DNA from: Rhizobium sp. Pop5
Lineage (GTDB): Bacteria > Pseudomonadota > Alphaproteobacteria > Rhizobiales > Rhizobiaceae
DNA length: 64,000 bases
Assembly (NCBI RefSeq): GCF_024721175.1
Contig: NZ_CP099399.1
Location: forward strand, 372,001 to 436,000
Direction: 5' to 3'
Part shown: positions 1-9,862 of the stretch, piece after piece
Layout: each line of letters starts with the position of its first letter
Numbering within the stretch: the first letter of the stretch is position 1
The notes under the pieces: model-generated
Databases searched by the model: none
What the model was told of the DNA's origin: nothing
The model's input: only the letters and a program-made list of their open reading frames with translations
Made by a program: the position numbers and the translations under genes

Positions 1-794
1 ACGCCAATGTTGCTCCGGTCGCTCCCGCGACGCTGCCGAGCGCCAACCTCGCAACCACGACGACTGACACGAAGAAGGTCTCGATGGTCGCCTACGATCG
101 CCTGGGCAACAAGGTGATGTACGACTTCTACTTCACGAAAACCGCGGTTGCGGCAGCGCCGCCGCCGGCGCCTCCCGCCACGGCCGCCACCTGGGAAGTG
201 GCGATGTTCCGCAACGCCAATGCGGCAACGGGTGGCGCGACCTCCTTCCCCTACAGCGCCGGCGGCGCTGTCGGCACGGGATCGCTAACCTTCGACGCCA
301 ACGGCAAGATGACCTCGACGGGCGCGGTCAACATCACCGATGGTGTGACGGGCCAGACGATCGCCATGGATTTCTCGGGCTTCACGCAGCTCGGCGCCGC
401 CTTTTCCGGTACCGGTACGCCGAATGGTCAGGCGGCGACCCCGGTCCAGGACGTCACGATCGATGGCGATGGCATCGTCTATGCCAAATATGAGGACGGC
501 AGCACCAAGCCGCTTTACCGTATTCCGCTTGCCAACGTTGCAAGCCCCGACAAGCTGACGCTGATGAGCGGCAACGTCTACAGCGCCAACGGCCAGTCGG
601 GCGTCACCGTCACCGGCTTCCCGCAGACGAACGGTCTTGGCACGATCAAATCGGGTGCTCTCGAAGGTTCAAACGTCGATCTTGCCGGCGAGCTGACCGA
701 GATGATCGAAGCACAGCGCAGCTATACCGCCAATTCAAAGGTCTTCCAGACGGGCTCGGACATCATGGACGTCCTCGTCAACCTCAAGAGATAA
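1..794 (+). CDS. flgE: Flagellar hook protein FlgE, C-terminal part (5' end outside window)
   Basis: The frame is open from base 3, and about 263 codons are visible up to TAA at 792-794. The protein polymerises to form the flagellar hook outside the cell. The C-terminus carries the conserved flagellar rod/hook signature: a glycine-rich stretch, then ALEGSNVDLAGELTEMI and AQRSYTANSKVFQTGSDIM, the helical segment shared by FlgE/FlgF/FlgG family proteins. The internal stretch with VQDVTIDGDGIVYAKYEDG is typical of FlgE. It is followed 19 bp later by flgK, as in other rhizobial flagellar clusters. The start lies upstream of the window, so total length cannot be judged. An internal ATG at 84 is not the real start, because the hook sequence continues upstream of it. 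Confidence 0.95.
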   Translation, partial: ANVAPVAPATLPSANLATTTTDTKKVSMVAYDRLGNKVMYDFYFTKTAVAAAPPPAPPATAATWEVAMFRNANAATGGATSFPYSAGGAVGTGSLTFDANGKMTSTGAVNITDGVTGQTIAMDFSGFTQLGAAFSGTGTPNGQAATPVQDVTIDGDGIVYAKYEDGSTKPLYRIPLANVASPDKLTLMSGNVYSANGQSGVTVTGFPQTNGLGTIKSGALEGSNVDLAGELTEMIEAQRSYTANSKVFQTGSDIMDVLVNLKR

Positions 795-813
795 GTAGGG
801 TAACGGGTAAGCT

Positions 814-2301
814 ATGTCGCTCACGTCCGCACTTAATACCGCGCAGAACATATTCAACAATACCGGCACGCAGAGCAGTGTCGTATCGAACAATATCTCG
901 AATGCGGGCAACAAGGATTATGTGCGCCGGCAGGCGATGCTCACCACGTCACTGAACGGCGCCCAGGTGGTCAAGATTGACCGGGCGCAGGAAGACGCCC
1001 TGCTGCGCCAGTATCTGAAGTCGTCCTCGCAAGACAGCGCCCAGCAGGCGCTGTTGAGCGGTCTCGGGGATCTCAAGTCGATCATGGGCGGCAACGATTA
1101 CGAAACGGCGCCGTCCACCTATCTCGGTGTTTTCCAGCAAAAACTGCAGGCTTTCAGAACCTCGCCGGGCAGCACGGTCGCGGCTCAGGGCGCCATCACT
1201 GCCGCCCAGGACGTCGCCAACTCCCTGAACAATGCGTCGAACTCCGTTCAGGACGTTCGCGCCTCCGCCGACAAGCAGATCGCTACGGCGGTCGATAACC
1301 TGAATACGCTGCTCAGCCAGTTCGAAAAAGCCAACAATGCGGTGAAGACTGCCACGGCTTCGGGCGCGGATGCATCGAGCGCTCTCGATGAGCGTGAGAA
1401 GGCCCTCAAGCAGATTTCGCAGATCGTCGGCGTCAACACGACGACGCGCGACAACAACGACATGGTGCTGAGCACCTCTGACGGGACGATCCTCTTCGAG
1501 ACGGTCCCGCGCAAGGTGACTTTCCAGGCCAAGGATGTCTACAACGCCGGCATCACCGGCAATTCGGTCTATATCGACGGCGTGGCACTTTCGCGCGGCA
1601 GCGGATCAACGACGACGGGGCAGGGGAGCCTTCAGTCGCTCCTCCAGGTCCGCGACGAGATCGCCCCCAATTTCCAGAAGCAGCTTGACGAAATCGCCCG
1701 CGGCCTGGTCTCGCTCTTCAAGGAGCAGAATACGGCAGCCGGTCCGGCCTATGTGCCCGGCCTCTTCACCTGGAGCGGTGGCACTGTCGATACCGGTGCC
1801 ACCGCCGTTGCCGGCATGGCGGCAACGATCAGCGTCAGCACTCGCGTGATCACCTCACAGGGCGGCGATCCAATGCGCCTGCGCGATGGCGGCGTCAACG
1901 CCACAGGTCTCGTCGCGAACCCGACCGGCCTCAGTGGCTACACGAATGAGCTTGATCGCCTATATACAGCGATGGGCTCCGATATCGATTTCGATCCGGC
2001 GGCCGGACCCGCGGTTGGTTTCGACGCCTCGACGGGCATCGATTCGAACGTCAGCATCATGGAATACGCTACCAATTCCCTGGGTTGGCTCGAGCAGTAC
2101 CGTAGCAACGCCACGACGGCGGCGGAAAATACCTCGGCGGCGCTGTCGCGTTCCGACGAGGCCTATTCCAACGAGACGGGCGTCAACCTCGACGAGGAAC
2201 TGACCCTGCTTCTCGACATCGAGCAGTCCTACAAGGCGGCGACCAAGATCCTGAACGCCGTTGACGAGATGTTGAAGTCATTGCTGGATATTGCGAGTTA
2301 A
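814..2301 (+). CDS. flgK: Flagellar hook-associated protein 1 (FlgK)
   Basis: A 495-residue protein that forms the first hook-filament junction ring with FlgL. The N-terminus has the rod/hook family pattern SVVSNNISNAGNKDYVRRQ (residues ~22-40), and the C-terminus has VNLDEELTLLLDIEQSYKAATKIL, the coiled-coil half that pairs with the N-terminal helix. The variable middle is rich in Ala/Thr/Gly. The gene lies between flgE (19 bp upstream) and flgL (3 bp downstream), so it is almost certainly co-transcribed with them. The ATG at 814 follows a GGGTAACGGGTAAG stretch with a weak Shine-Dalgarno. The length is within the usual range for alphaproteobacterial FlgK. Confidence 0.96.
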   Translation: MSLTSALNTAQNIFNNTGTQSSVVSNNISNAGNKDYVRRQAMLTTSLNGAQVVKIDRAQEDALLRQYLKSSSQDSAQQALLSGLGDLKSIMGGNDYETAPSTYLGVFQQKLQAFRTSPGSTVAAQGAITAAQDVANSLNNASNSVQDVRASADKQIATAVDNLNTLLSQFEKANNAVKTATASGADASSALDEREKALKQISQIVGVNTTTRDNNDMVLSTSDGTILFETVPRKVTFQAKDVYNAGITGNSVYIDGVALSRGSGSTTTGQGSLQSLLQVRDEIAPNFQKQLDEIARGLVSLFKEQNTAAGPAYVPGLFTWSGGTVDTGATAVAGMAATISVSTRVITSQGGDPMRLRDGGVNATGLVANPTGLSGYTNELDRLYTAMGSDIDFDPAAGPAVGFDASTGIDSNVSIMEYATNSLGWLEQYRSNATTAAENTSAALSRSDEAYSNETGVNLDEELTLLLDIEQSYKAATKILNAVDEMLKSLLDIAS

Positions 2302-2304
2302 GCC

Positions 2305-3351
2305 ATGAAGAGCTCATTTATTTCAAGTTCGGCCATCCAGAACGCAATGCGGCTGACGATCCGTCAGGCGCAGAACCAGATGACCAAGGCGTCGACGGAA
2401 GCGACGACGGGAGTCTATGCGGATATCGGCGTCTCCCTTGGCGGCAGTGCCGCCAGGAGCGTGGACTTCAATCGCGAGGTCGACAGGATAGACTCGATCA
2501 AGTCGAGCAATTCGCTCGTCAACGCGCGCATGGAATCCTCGCAACTCGGCCTTTCCAAGATGAAAGACGTCGGCGACGGCCTCGTTTCGAAGCTGACGGC
2601 GCTTCAGGGCAGCCACGATCCCGGCAGCATCACCGTCGCCATCCAGTCGGCGACGAGCGCCTTGTCCACCATGATGGATACAGCCAACACCATGGTGAAC
2701 GGCGAATATCTCTTCTCCGGTATAAACACTGACGTGCAGCCGCTGACCGACAAGACGGCGGCAACGAGCGCGGCCATCGTTACGGCGCTGAACACTTATG
2801 CGACGGGTCTTGGCAAGCCGGTCAACCAGCTGACCGGCGCTGAAATGGACACCTTCATCACCACGCAGGTCGAGCCGATGTTCAGCCAGGCCAACTGGAC
2901 CAACGCGGCGACTGGCTGGTCGCAGGCTTCGAACCAGAACATGACGAGCCGCATCAGCAATTCGGAAGTGATCGAATCCTCGACCAATGCCAATTCCGAA
3001 GGCATGCGCTATTTCGCTCTCGCCTCGGTCATGACCTCGGCATTGCTGGGGCAGAATCTCAGCGCCGATGCGATGGGCAAGGTCTCCAGCAAGGCGATTA
3101 GCTATACGACCAAGGCGACCAGTGGCCTCGTGACGCAGGCAAGCCAGCTTGGCCTTTCCCAGGAGCGCGTCAAGAAGTCGAACGACGCTCTCGATGCCCA
3201 GTCCAACATCATCAAGAACAAGCTCGTCGATCTCCAGGGCGTCGATCCTTACGAAGCTTCGACCCTTGTCAAGACTTTGGAAACGCAGCTTGAAACCGCT
3301 TACACGATCGTTTCGAAGATCCAGCAGTTGAGTCTCGTAAATTACCTTTGA
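2305..3351 (+). CDS. flgL: Flagellar hook-associated protein 3 (FlgL)
   Basis: A 348-residue flagellin-like protein that forms the second hook-filament junction ring. The N-terminal helix (residues ~5-60, with ISSSAIQNAMRLTIRQAQNQM) and the C-terminal helix (LETQLETAYTIVSKIQQLSLVNYL) are the paired coiled-coil ends expected of flagellin-fold proteins. The start ATG lies 3 bp after the flgK stop, so translational coupling is likely. No cysteine is seen, as is common for exported filament components. The position between flgK and flaF is conserved in rhizobia. Confidence 0.95.
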   Translation: MKSSFISSSAIQNAMRLTIRQAQNQMTKASTEATTGVYADIGVSLGGSAARSVDFNREVDRIDSIKSSNSLVNARMESSQLGLSKMKDVGDGLVSKLTALQGSHDPGSITVAIQSATSALSTMMDTANTMVNGEYLFSGINTDVQPLTDKTAATSAAIVTALNTYATGLGKPVNQLTGAEMDTFITTQVEPMFSQANWTNAATGWSQASNQNMTSRISNSEVIESSTNANSEGMRYFALASVMTSALLGQNLSADAMGKVSSKAISYTTKATSGLVTQASQLGLSQERVKKSNDALDAQSNIIKNKLVDLQGVDPYEASTLVKTLETQLETAYTIVSKIQQLSLVNYL

Positions 3352-3385
3352 TGATCAAAGGCGCGCAATAAAGAAGGATGCATGA

Positions 3386-3733
3386 ATGTATCAGTTCTCA
3401 TATGCCGAAGTCATGCAAGACTCGGTGGCCGACGCGAAAGAGCGGGAATGGCAGGTTCTTGACCGGTCCATAGAACTGCTGTCGTTGGCGCGCGACAAGG
3501 AAAAATACGGCCGGGAAGCCATTGAAGCCCTCTATTATACGCGCCGGGTATGGATCAGCTTCATCGAGGATCTGAAACATCCCGACAATCAGCTGGAGAT
3601 CGAGCTCAGGGCCAACCTCATCTCGATCGCGATCTGGATACTGAAGGAATGCGACAGGATCAGAAAACGTCTGTCTAATAACTACCAGGGCATCATCGAC
3701 GTTACCACCATCATCAGGGATGGACTTAAATGA
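3386..3733 (+). CDS. flaF: Flagellar biosynthesis regulator FlaF
   Basis: A 115-residue cytoplasmic protein of the FlaF family. In Caulobacter and other alphaproteobacteria FlaF promotes flagellin synthesis or secretion and acts opposite to FlbT. It starts [32 protein letters not shown], with the family pattern of a short N-terminal segment followed by helices and a conserved [11 protein letters not shown] stretch. The ATG at 3386 is preceded by AAGAAGGATGC, a good ribosome binding site. The stop overlaps the flbT start by 4 bp (ATGA), indicating coupled translation of the antagonistic pair. Confidence 0.93.
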   Translation: MYQFSYAEVMQDSVADAKEREWQVLDRSIELLSLARDKEKYGREAIEALYYTRRVWISFIEDLKHPDNQLEIELRANLISIAIWILKECDRIRKRLSNNYQGIIDVTTIIRDGLK

Positions 3734-4179
3734 AAAGCACACTTCGCATTTCTCTGAAAGCCGGAGAAAGAATCTTCATCAACGGCGCCGTCCTGCGTGT
3801 CGACCGCAAGGTCGCGCTGGAATTCCTGAATGATGTGACGTTCCTTCTCGAAAACCACGTCCTCCAGCCGGAAGGCGCCACGACGCCGCTGCGCCAGCTT
3901 TATTTCATCGCGCAGATGATCCTCATCAACCCCGAGGGCAAGGACCACTCGACGGCGATGTTCCGCAAGTCGATCACCATGCTGCTCACCTGCTTCAAGA
4001 ACGAAGAGATCCTCGCCGAACTGAAGCGCATCGATGCGCTCGTCTCGACGGGCCGCGCTTTTGATGCGCTCAAGGCCATCCGCGGTCTCTACTCGATCGA
4101 AGACAGTATCCTCAACAACCACGAGCTGCCACCGACGATGGTCGAGCAGATTCGCAGGGAGATCGCACCATGGCGGTAG
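3730..4179 (+). CDS. flbT: Flagellin translational repressor FlbT
   Basis: A 149-residue FlbT-family protein. In Caulobacter FlbT binds the 5' leader of flagellin mRNA and limits its translation until the hook is complete. The N-terminus [43 protein letters not shown] matches the family's conserved start. The gene overlaps flaF upstream by 4 bp and flgD downstream by 10 bp, so the three are a tightly coupled translational unit. The role here is inferred from the family. Confidence 0.94.
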   Translation: MKSTLRISLKAGERIFINGAVLRVDRKVALEFLNDVTFLLENHVLQPEGATTPLRQLYFIAQMILINPEGKDHSTAMFRKSITMLLTCFKNEEILAELKRIDALVSTGRAFDALKAIRGLYSIEDSILNNHELPPTMVEQIRREIAPWR

Positions 4180-4598
4180 ATGCAACGTCGAAGGTGAACA
4201 GTTCGACGACGACGGGGTCGACGGACACGGCCCAGAAGAAGGCGACGCTGAACTACGACAACTTTCTTCAGCTGCTCATCGCGCAGATGAAGAACCAGGA
4301 CCCGACCGATCCGATGAAGGCGAGCGAGCAGGTGGCGCAGCTTGCGACCTTCTCGCAGGTCGAGCAGACTGTCCAAACCAATACCAAGCTGGACACCCTT
4401 CTGGCGAGCTCGAGCCTCACCCAGGCCAGCAGCTATGTCGGCAAGTACATGGAAAGTGCCGACGGCACCGTCAAAGGCGTCATCGATTCCGTCAAGGTTT
4501 ATTCCGACGGCATCATTGCGACCACCGAGAATGGCGGTAAGATACTCGTGCAGGCGGGAATCACCGTTGCCGACAAGGCTCCGAGCAGCAGTTCCTGA
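4170..4598 (+). CDS. flgD: Flagellar hook assembly (cap) protein FlgD
   Basis: A 142-residue hook-cap protein that guides FlgE polymerisation. It has the conserved N-terminal FlgD region: a Ser/Thr-rich leader, then [22 protein letters not shown] (residues ~29-50) and [15 protein letters not shown]. It is shorter than enterobacterial FlgD (over 200 residues) and appears to lack the C-terminal FlgD Ig-like/Tudor part, which is usual for rhizobial FlgD. The ATG at 4170 lies inside the end of flbT. A hairpin follows at 4602-4623. Confidence 0.93.
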   Translation: MAVDATSKVNSSTTTGSTDTAQKKATLNYDNFLQLLIAQMKNQDPTDPMKASEQVAQLATFSQVEQTVQTNTKLDTLLASSSLTQASSYVGKYMESADGTVKGVIDSVKVYSDGIIATTENGGKILVQAGITVADKAPSSSS

Positions 4599-4601
4599 TG
4601 C

Positions 4602-4626
4602 AAGCGGCGCCGACACGCCGCTTTGA
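4602..4626 (+). terminator. Stem-loop between flgD and fliQ
   Basis: AAGCGGCG at 4602-4609 and CGCCGCTT at 4616-4623 form a perfect 8-bp stem with a 6-nt loop, four bases after the flgD stop. Only a short T run follows, so it may be an attenuator or mRNA-stabilising hairpin rather than a full terminator. Confidence 0.45.
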
Positions 4627-4688
4627 TGCCAACAATCGCGGCCTGGCCAAGGCGGGGCCGCTTCAAGGCGATATGAGGTTGCCTTTCG

Positions 4689-4955
4689 ATGAACGAAGCT
4701 GATGCATTGGATCTGTTCCAGGCCGCGATCTGGACCGTGCTGATCGCCGCCGGTCCCGCCGTCATCGCCGCGATGGTGGTGGGCCTCGTCATCGCCTTGA
4801 TCCAGGCGCTGACCCAGGTCCAGGAAGCGACGCTAACCTTCGTGCCGAAGATCGTCGCAGTGCTTGTTACGGTTGGCGTCACCGCCCCCTTTGTCGGTTC
4901 GCAGATTTCCATTTTCACCAATCTGGTCTTCTCGCGCATCCAGTCCGGCTTCTGA
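4689..4955 (+). CDS. fliQ: Flagellar export protein FliQ
   Basis: An 88-residue inner-membrane component of the flagellar type III export gate (FliPQR). Two hydrophobic segments are visible (about residues 15-38 and 52-75), and the stretch VGLVIALIQALTQVQEATLTFVPKI is the FliQ family signature. Length matches the family (about 88-90). It is followed by flhA after an 89-bp gap and is part of the same + strand flagellar block. Confidence 0.95.
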   Translation: MNEADALDLFQAAIWTVLIAAGPAVIAAMVVGLVIALIQALTQVQEATLTFVPKIVAVLVTVGVTAPFVGSQISIFTNLVFSRIQSGF

Positions 4956-5044
4956 GCCACCTTCGCGCAAGCTTCGCCATTTAACTCTCGATCCGAATTG
5001 GGCGGACCCATGTCCGCCTCCTCTCATGAAGAGACGGAATCGTT

Positions 5045-7132
5045 ATGGCGCAACCACCTGCACTACCCCTTCCGAAAGTCGCCCCGAGCCTGCGCGATAT
5101 CGGTTTTGCCCTCGGCATCATCGGCATCATCTGCATTCTCTTCCTGCCGATTCCGCCGTTCCTGATCGATATGGGACTGGCCTTCTCGATCGCCTTCTCG
5201 GTGTTGATCCTGATGGTGGCGCTGTGGATTCAGAAGCCGCTCGATTTCTCGTCCTTCCCGACCATTCTGCTGATCGCGACGATGACCCGCCTGGCGCTGA
5301 ACATCGCGACGACGCGCGTCATCCTGTCTCATGGCAATGAAGGTCACGACGCAGCCGGCGGCGTCATTGCCGGTTTCGCAAGCCTTGTCATGTCCGGCGA
5401 TTTCGTCATCGGTCTGATCGTCTTTCTGATCCTCATCACCATCAACTTCATCGTCATCACCAAGGGCGCCACGCGTATCGCCGAAGTGGGCGCGCGTTTC
5501 ACCTTGGACGCCATCCCGGGCAAGCAGATGTCGATCGACGCCGATCTCTCGGCCGGCATCATCGACGAGAAGGAAGCCCAGCGCCGGCGCAGGGAGCTCG
5601 AAGAGGAAAGCTCCTTCTTCGGTGCGATGGACGGTGCGTCGAAGTTCGTGCGCGGCGATGCCGTCGCCGGCCTCATCATCACCGCCATCAATGTCTTCGG
5701 CGGCATCATCATCGGCTATTTCCGCCACGGCATGCCGATCGGCGAAGCGGCCGACGTCTTCGTCAAGCTCTCCGTCGGCGACGGCCTCGTCTCACAGATG
5801 CCGGCCCTCATCGTCTCGCTCGCCGCCGGCCTTCTCGTCTCGCGCGGCGGCACCACCGGCTCCACCGACCAGGCGGTCGTCAACCAGTTGAGCGGTTATC
5901 CCCGCGCGCTCTCCGTCTCGGCCGTGCTGATGTTTGTCCTGGCCTTGATGCCGGGTCTGCCGTTTGTCCCCTTCGTGATCCTCGGCAGCCTTCTCGCCTT
6001 CGGCGCCTGGTTCATCCCGCGTCAGGTCGAGGCTGAAAACAAGCTTCGCCGCGAGCAGGAGGAAAAGAAGGTCGTCCAGAGCAAGGAGCTGGAAAAGGAC
6101 TCCGTCAAATCGGTGCTTCGCACCTCGGAGATCGAGCTGGCGCTCGGCAAGATGGTCTCGACGCGCCTGCTCGGCGCCCACCAGGAGCTTGCCTTCCGCG
6201 TCGGCAAGATGCGCAAGAAGTTCGCCACGCAATACGGCTTCGTCGTGCCCGAGATCAAGGTGACGGACGATATCGCCATCGCCGAGAAGTCCTACCAGAT
6301 CCGCATCCACGGCACGACGGTCGCTTCCAACCTGCTGCGTGTCGGCGAAGTCCTCGTCGTGACCGGCGCCGGCCGCCGGCCGAGCATTCCGGGTGACGAA
6401 ATTCGCGAACCCGCTTTCGGCATGCCGGCCGTCTCGATCCTCGAAAACTTCGCCGACGATCTGAAGCGCGAAGGCTTCCAGCCGATCGACAACGTCTCCG
6501 TCGTGCTCACTCATATGAGCGAGGTCATCCGCAACAACCTGCCGCAGCTTCTCTCCTACAAGGACGTCAAGGTGCTGATCGATCGGCTCGACCCCGAATA
6601 CAAGAAGCTCGCCGACGAGATCTGCTCGTCGCACATGTCCTATTCGGGTCTGCAGGCGGTGCTGAAACTGCTGCTTGCCGAGCGCGTCTCGATCCGCAAC
6701 CTTCACCTCATTCTCGAAGCGGTTGCCGAGCTCGCTCCGCATGTCAGGAAGACCGAGCAGATCGTGGAGCATGTCCGCATCCGAATGGCGCAGCAGCTCT
6801 GCGGCGACTTGGCCGACAACGGCGTGCTGCGCGTGCTGAGGCTCGGCAGCAAGTGGGATCTTGCCTTCCATCAGGCGCTGAAGCGTGACAACAAGGGCGA
6901 GGTGATCGAATTCGACATCGACCCCCGAAGCCTGGAGGAGTTCAGCGAACAGGCAACCAAAGTTATCCGTGAGTTCATGGATCGCGGCCTGCCATTCGCA
7001 CTTGTCACCTCGCCGGAAACACGCTCCTATGTGCGCATGATCATCGAACGGCTGTTCGCCACGCTGCCGGTCCTGTCGCATGTCGAACTGGCCAAGGGCA
7101 TCGAGATAAAGATTTTGGGCTCTATTTCATGA
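5045..7132 (+). CDS. flhA: Flagellar biosynthesis protein FlhA
   Basis: A 695-residue export-gate protein. The N-terminal half (residues ~20-330) has about eight hydrophobic helices, and the family signature [19 protein letters not shown] lies at about residues 65-83. The conserved cytoplasmic FHIPEP loop includes [21 protein letters not shown]. The C-terminal half is the large cytosolic domain that docks chaperone-substrate complexes. Length is normal for the family. The stop overlaps the fliR start (ATGA at 7129), so translation is coupled. Confidence 0.97.
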   Translation: MAQPPALPLPKVAPSLRDIGFALGIIGIICILFLPIPPFLIDMGLAFSIAFSVLILMVALWIQKPLDFSSFPTILLIATMTRLALNIATTRVILSHGNEGHDAAGGVIAGFASLVMSGDFVIGLIVFLILITINFIVITKGATRIAEVGARFTLDAIPGKQMSIDADLSAGIIDEKEAQRRRRELEEESSFFGAMDGASKFVRGDAVAGLIITAINVFGGIIIGYFRHGMPIGEAADVFVKLSVGDGLVSQMPALIVSLAAGLLVSRGGTTGSTDQAVVNQLSGYPRALSVSAVLMFVLALMPGLPFVPFVILGSLLAFGAWFIPRQVEAENKLRREQEEKKVVQSKELEKDSVKSVLRTSEIELALGKMVSTRLLGAHQELAFRVGKMRKKFATQYGFVVPEIKVTDDIAIAEKSYQIRIHGTTVASNLLRVGEVLVVTGAGRRPSIPGDEIREPAFGMPAVSILENFADDLKREGFQPIDNVSVVLTHMSEVIRNNLPQLLSYKDVKVLIDRLDPEYKKLADEICSSHMSYSGLQAVLKLLLAERVSIRNLHLILEAVAELAPHVRKTEQIVEHVRIRMAQQLCGDLADNGVLRVLRLGSKWDLAFHQALKRDNKGEVIEFDIDPRSLEEFSEQATKVIREFMDRGLPFALVTSPETRSYVRMIIERLFATLPVLSHVELAKGIEIKILGSIS

Positions 7133-7881
7133 TAACAGACCCGCAAGGGACCGTTCTCGCGCTGTTTCTGGTTTTCTGCCGGATCGGCGGCTGTGTGCTG
7201 GCTCTTCCGGGTTTTTCCTCGGCGCGCGTGCCCGAACAGCTGCGCGTCTTCATCGCCGGCGCGCTCTCGATCGCCGTCATGCCGCTGCTTTGGGACACCG
7301 TCTATCCGGCCGTTCATACGGGAGCCGGAACCTATATCGGCCTGATCTTCACCGAATCACTGGTCGGCGTGATGTACGGGATGCTGGCGAGAATCTATAC
7401 GCTCGGCATGCAGTTCGCCGCCTCGATCCTCGCCACCATGGTCGGTTATACCCAGCCGGGCACCGCCGACGTCATCGAAGACACGCCGGAGACCAGTCTT
7501 TCGGCCTTCGTCACCTTCGCCGGCATCATGGTTCTCTTCATCATGGATTTCCATCACATCGTCTTCCGCGCGCTGATCGATTCCTACACGACCATGCCCT
7601 TTGGTGGCCTTGTGCAGATGCGCTCGACGCTGATCTCCTTCACTGACACGCTGGAACAGACCACCTACATCATGCTGCGGCTCTCGAGCCCCTTCCTGAT
7701 CTACGGCCTGATCTTCAACGTCTCGATCGGCTTCATCAACAAGCTGGCGCCGCAGATCCCGGTCTACTTCATTTCCACACCCTATCTGCTGATGGGCGGG
7801 CTCTTCCTGATCTATTTCTCGATTGCGGCGATGGTCAGCCAGTTCGGCCAGTCCTTCGGCTCGATCTACATCGGGCGATGA
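7129..7881 (+). CDS. fliR: Flagellar biosynthesis protein FliR
   Basis: A 250-residue inner-membrane export-gate protein with about six hydrophobic segments and the family patterns [24 protein letters not shown] near the N-terminus and [14 protein letters not shown] in the middle. It overlaps flhA by 4 bp. Its stop lies 7 bp before the next small gene. FliQ, FlhA and FliR together supply much of the membrane export gate; FliP must be encoded outside the window. Confidence 0.95.
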   Translation: MITDPQGTVLALFLVFCRIGGCVLALPGFSSARVPEQLRVFIAGALSIAVMPLLWDTVYPAVHTGAGTYIGLIFTESLVGVMYGMLARIYTLGMQFAASILATMVGYTQPGTADVIEDTPETSLSAFVTFAGIMVLFIMDFHHIVFRALIDSYTTMPFGGLVQMRSTLISFTDTLEQTTYIMLRLSSPFLIYGLIFNVSIGFINKLAPQIPVYFISTPYLLMGGLFLIYFSIAAMVSQFGQSFGSIYIGR

Positions 7882-7888
7882 GGCAGAT

Positions 7889-8302
7889 ATGATCGACAAG
7901 AACCGCTCCCAGAAACTCAAGCGTCTCATGTCGGTCCAGCGTCATATCGAAAGGATGGCTGAGAACGACCTGGCCGAAACCAGCCGCCAGCGCGTCGAGG
8001 TCAATGCGGCGATGGACGACGTCATCGTCGCGCTCGGGTCGATGGATCCCGTCCATCATGCCTTTTCGCAGAATTACGCCGACCGATTCGGCAGGCTCTC
8101 CATCAAGGACCAGCAGCTGACCGGCATGCAGCAGGTTCATGAGATGCGGCTGATGCGCGAGCGCGCCAAGGCCGATCGCCTGGAAGAAGGCATGAAGGAA
8201 GCTCTGGAAGCCGAGCGTCGCGAGGCCGACGACAATGCCGTCTACGATGTAATCGATCAACAATTCGCAACGCCAGCCTCCAGCAAGCTTCAAAAACCAT
8301 AG
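7889..8302 (+). CDS. Small coiled-coil flagellar-cluster protein (FliJ-like, unproven)
   Basis: A 137-residue protein beginning MIDKNRSQKLKRLMSVQRHIERMAEND, highly charged and mostly helical throughout, with a long Glu/Arg/Lys-rich helix in the C-terminal half (MRLMRERAKADRLEEGMKEALEAE). Position directly after fliR and the coiled-coil character suggest a FliJ-like export accessory, but no diagnostic motif is visible. The frame is open further upstream into fliR, but the ATG at 7889, 7 bp after the fliR stop and following GAGGCAGAT, is the plausible start. Confidence 0.75.
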   Translation: MIDKNRSQKLKRLMSVQRHIERMAENDLAETSRQRVEVNAAMDDVIVALGSMDPVHHAFSQNYADRFGRLSIKDQQLTGMQQVHEMRLMRERAKADRLEEGMKEALEAERREADDNAVYDVIDQQFATPASSKLQKP

Positions 8303-8333
8303 TCGTTACGATCTTAAATTAGAGGATTGTAAC

Positions 8334-8897
8334 GTGGCTATTTCGCCCCCCAGTGATCTGGTCCTGGACGTTGTCAAAGCTGCCGACCCCACCGAGGTTC
8401 AGGCGGCCCAGGAAAAATTGAAGGCAAATCGCGCGGCCTTTGCCGCAACGAGCCTCGCCGAGAATGGCAAGGGCTTCTCCAACACGGTCGATGTTCTCGA
8501 CCATGTCGGCCAGAAGAGCGGCCTTTCCAACATCCAGAACCGCACCAAGACCGAGGACGTTCCGGAAAGCTACCGGAAGTTCGAGGCCATGGTGCTGCAG
8601 AATTTCGTCAAGTCCATGCTGCCGAGCGAAAGCGAAGACGTCTACGGCAAGGGCGCGACCGGCGATATCTGGAAGGGCATGATGGCCGAGCAGCTCGGCA
8701 ACACCATGGCCAAGGGCGACGGCATCGGCATCGCCAAGCAGATGTACAGCGAGCAGCTGCGCCGGCAGGAAGGTAAGATCGTCAACGCTTCGACCGATGA
8801 TCACGACCGCAACACCGCGCTCAGCATGATCGACGACTTCCAGCGCAAAACCTTTGGCACGCCGACCGCCGAAGCCAAGACCGCAAGCGACGCATAA
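8334..8897 (+). CDS. flgJ: Rod-binding protein, FlgJ N-terminal domain only
   Basis: A 187-residue protein with the rod-binding domain of FlgJ (residues ~80-145). This includes YRKFEAMVLQNFVKSMLP, GDIWKGMMAEQLGNTMAKGDGIGIA and KQMYSEQL, matching the family pattern of FEAMFLQxMLKSM followed by a short lid. It lacks the C-terminal muramidase domain of enterobacterial FlgJ, as is usual in alphaproteobacteria. The start is GTG at 8334, preceded by AGAGGATTGTAAC. It likely acts as a periplasmic scaffold for rod assembly. Confidence 0.85.
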   Translation: MAISPPSDLVLDVVKAADPTEVQAAQEKLKANRAAFAATSLAENGKGFSNTVDVLDHVGQKSGLSNIQNRTKTEDVPESYRKFEAMVLQNFVKSMLPSESEDVYGKGATGDIWKGMMAEQLGNTMAKGDGIGIAKQMYSEQLRRQEGKIVNASTDDHDRNTALSMIDDFQRKTFGTPTAEAKTASDA

Positions 8898-8908
8898 CCG
8901 AGGGTAAG

Positions 8909-9274
8909 ATGGAAATAGTTTCGAACGAATACAGGATCAAATCCGTTCTCGGACGCCTCGAGATGATCATCGACAATGAGAACACCCGGATCGGCAGCGA
9001 TCCGCAGTTCGATCTCAAGGTCTCCAACGCGCACAAGAGCCGTTGCCTCTACGAGCTGTCGATGCTGTTTCGCGATACCGATCCGGCCGAGCTTGCCGCT
9101 GCTCATCTCGATCAGCTGCACGGCTTGAAGAAAAAGCTGGTTCTCAATGCCCGTCGTGTTGAGGCCCATCTCGAAGCGGTTCGCGCCGTGGCCGACCTCC
9201 TGAAGAATGCGGTTCAGGACGCCGATGCCGACGGCACTTATTCCCAGGAACAATTCGCCTCGCGTGGAAACTGA
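8909..9274 (+). CDS. FlgN-like small flagellar-cluster protein (putative export chaperone)
   Basis: A 121-residue, mostly helical acidic protein that starts 11 bp after the flgJ-like stop. Size, helical content and position in the cluster resemble FlgN-type chaperones for hook-associated proteins, and flgK and flgL lie in this cluster. No strictly diagnostic residue pattern was identified, so the call is contextual. Its TGA overlaps the next start by one base (ATG at 9274). Confidence 0.65.
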   Translation: MEIVSNEYRIKSVLGRLEMIIDNENTRIGSDPQFDLKVSNAHKSRCLYELSMLFRDTDPAELAAAHLDQLHGLKKKLVLNARRVEAHLEAVRAVADLLKNAVQDADADGTYSQEQFASRGN

Positions 9275-9813
9275 TGATCAAGCTCGTCCTCACCGGTATC
9301 TGGGTTTGCGCCATCACCTTGGCATCGGTCTATTTTTCGGTGTACCTGGCGACCGCGCCGGCGCCGGCGGCAACGGATTCCAAGCAAAGCGCGCTGGAAC
9401 TGGTGAAGGGTGAAACGATCACGGTGCCGATCATCGGCGACGGCGCGATCACCGGTTACTTCCTCGGCCGCGTTTCGTTCATGATGAACAAGGAGATGCT
9501 GAAAGGTGTGACGCTGCCGCTGACCGAGATGACGACGGACGAGCTCTTCAGCCTGCTCGTCGGCAACAAGATGGTCGATATCGCCCACATCAAATCCTTT
9601 GACCCGAAGGCCTTCCGCGAGGAGGTCAAGAAAGGCATGAACGAGCGTCTCGGCGGCGAATATGTCGCAGAAGTGATGCTGGAGCAGCTCGACTATCTCT
9701 CCAAGGAAGACGTCAAGGAAAACTCCTCCGGCAAGCCTACGAAGTTGGGCACACCGGTGAAGATCGTCGAGACCGCGCCGGCCGGCGAGGCTCCGGCGCC
9801 GGCCGCTCATTAA
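9274..9813 (+). CDS. Membrane-anchored hypothetical protein at end of flagellar cluster
   Basis: A 179-residue protein with a single N-terminal hydrophobic segment (about residues 3-25, LVLTGIWVCAITLASVYFSVYLA) followed by a soluble, probably periplasmic domain and a Pro/Ala-rich tail. The start overlaps the preceding stop by one base, so it is the last gene of the flagellar operon before the terminator at 9836. I do not recognise a named family. Homologues are expected in the same position in other rhizobia, and a motility role is inferred from context only. Confidence 0.7.
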   Translation: MIKLVLTGIWVCAITLASVYFSVYLATAPAPAATDSKQSALELVKGETITVPIIGDGAITGYFLGRVSFMMNKEMLKGVTLPLTEMTTDELFSLLVGNKMVDIAHIKSFDPKAFREEVKKGMNERLGGEYVAEVMLEQLDYLSKEDVKENSSGKPTKLGTPVKIVETAPAGEAPAPAAH

Positions 9814-9835
9814 TTCGTATAGGATCATCCATGAC

Positions 9836-9862
9836 AACGGCGCCCGAGGGCGCCGTTTGTCG
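9836..9862 (+). terminator. Rho-independent terminator of the flagellar operon
   Basis: AACGGCGCCC (9836-9845) and GGGCGCCGTT (9848-9857) form a perfect 10-bp GC-rich stem, followed by TTGT. It lies 23 bp after the last flagellar-cluster gene. Confidence 0.75.

Noticed and set aside
5792..7081. - strand open frame of about 429 codons inside flhA
   Set aside because: Antisense shadow of FlhA, whose own frame is conserved and complete.
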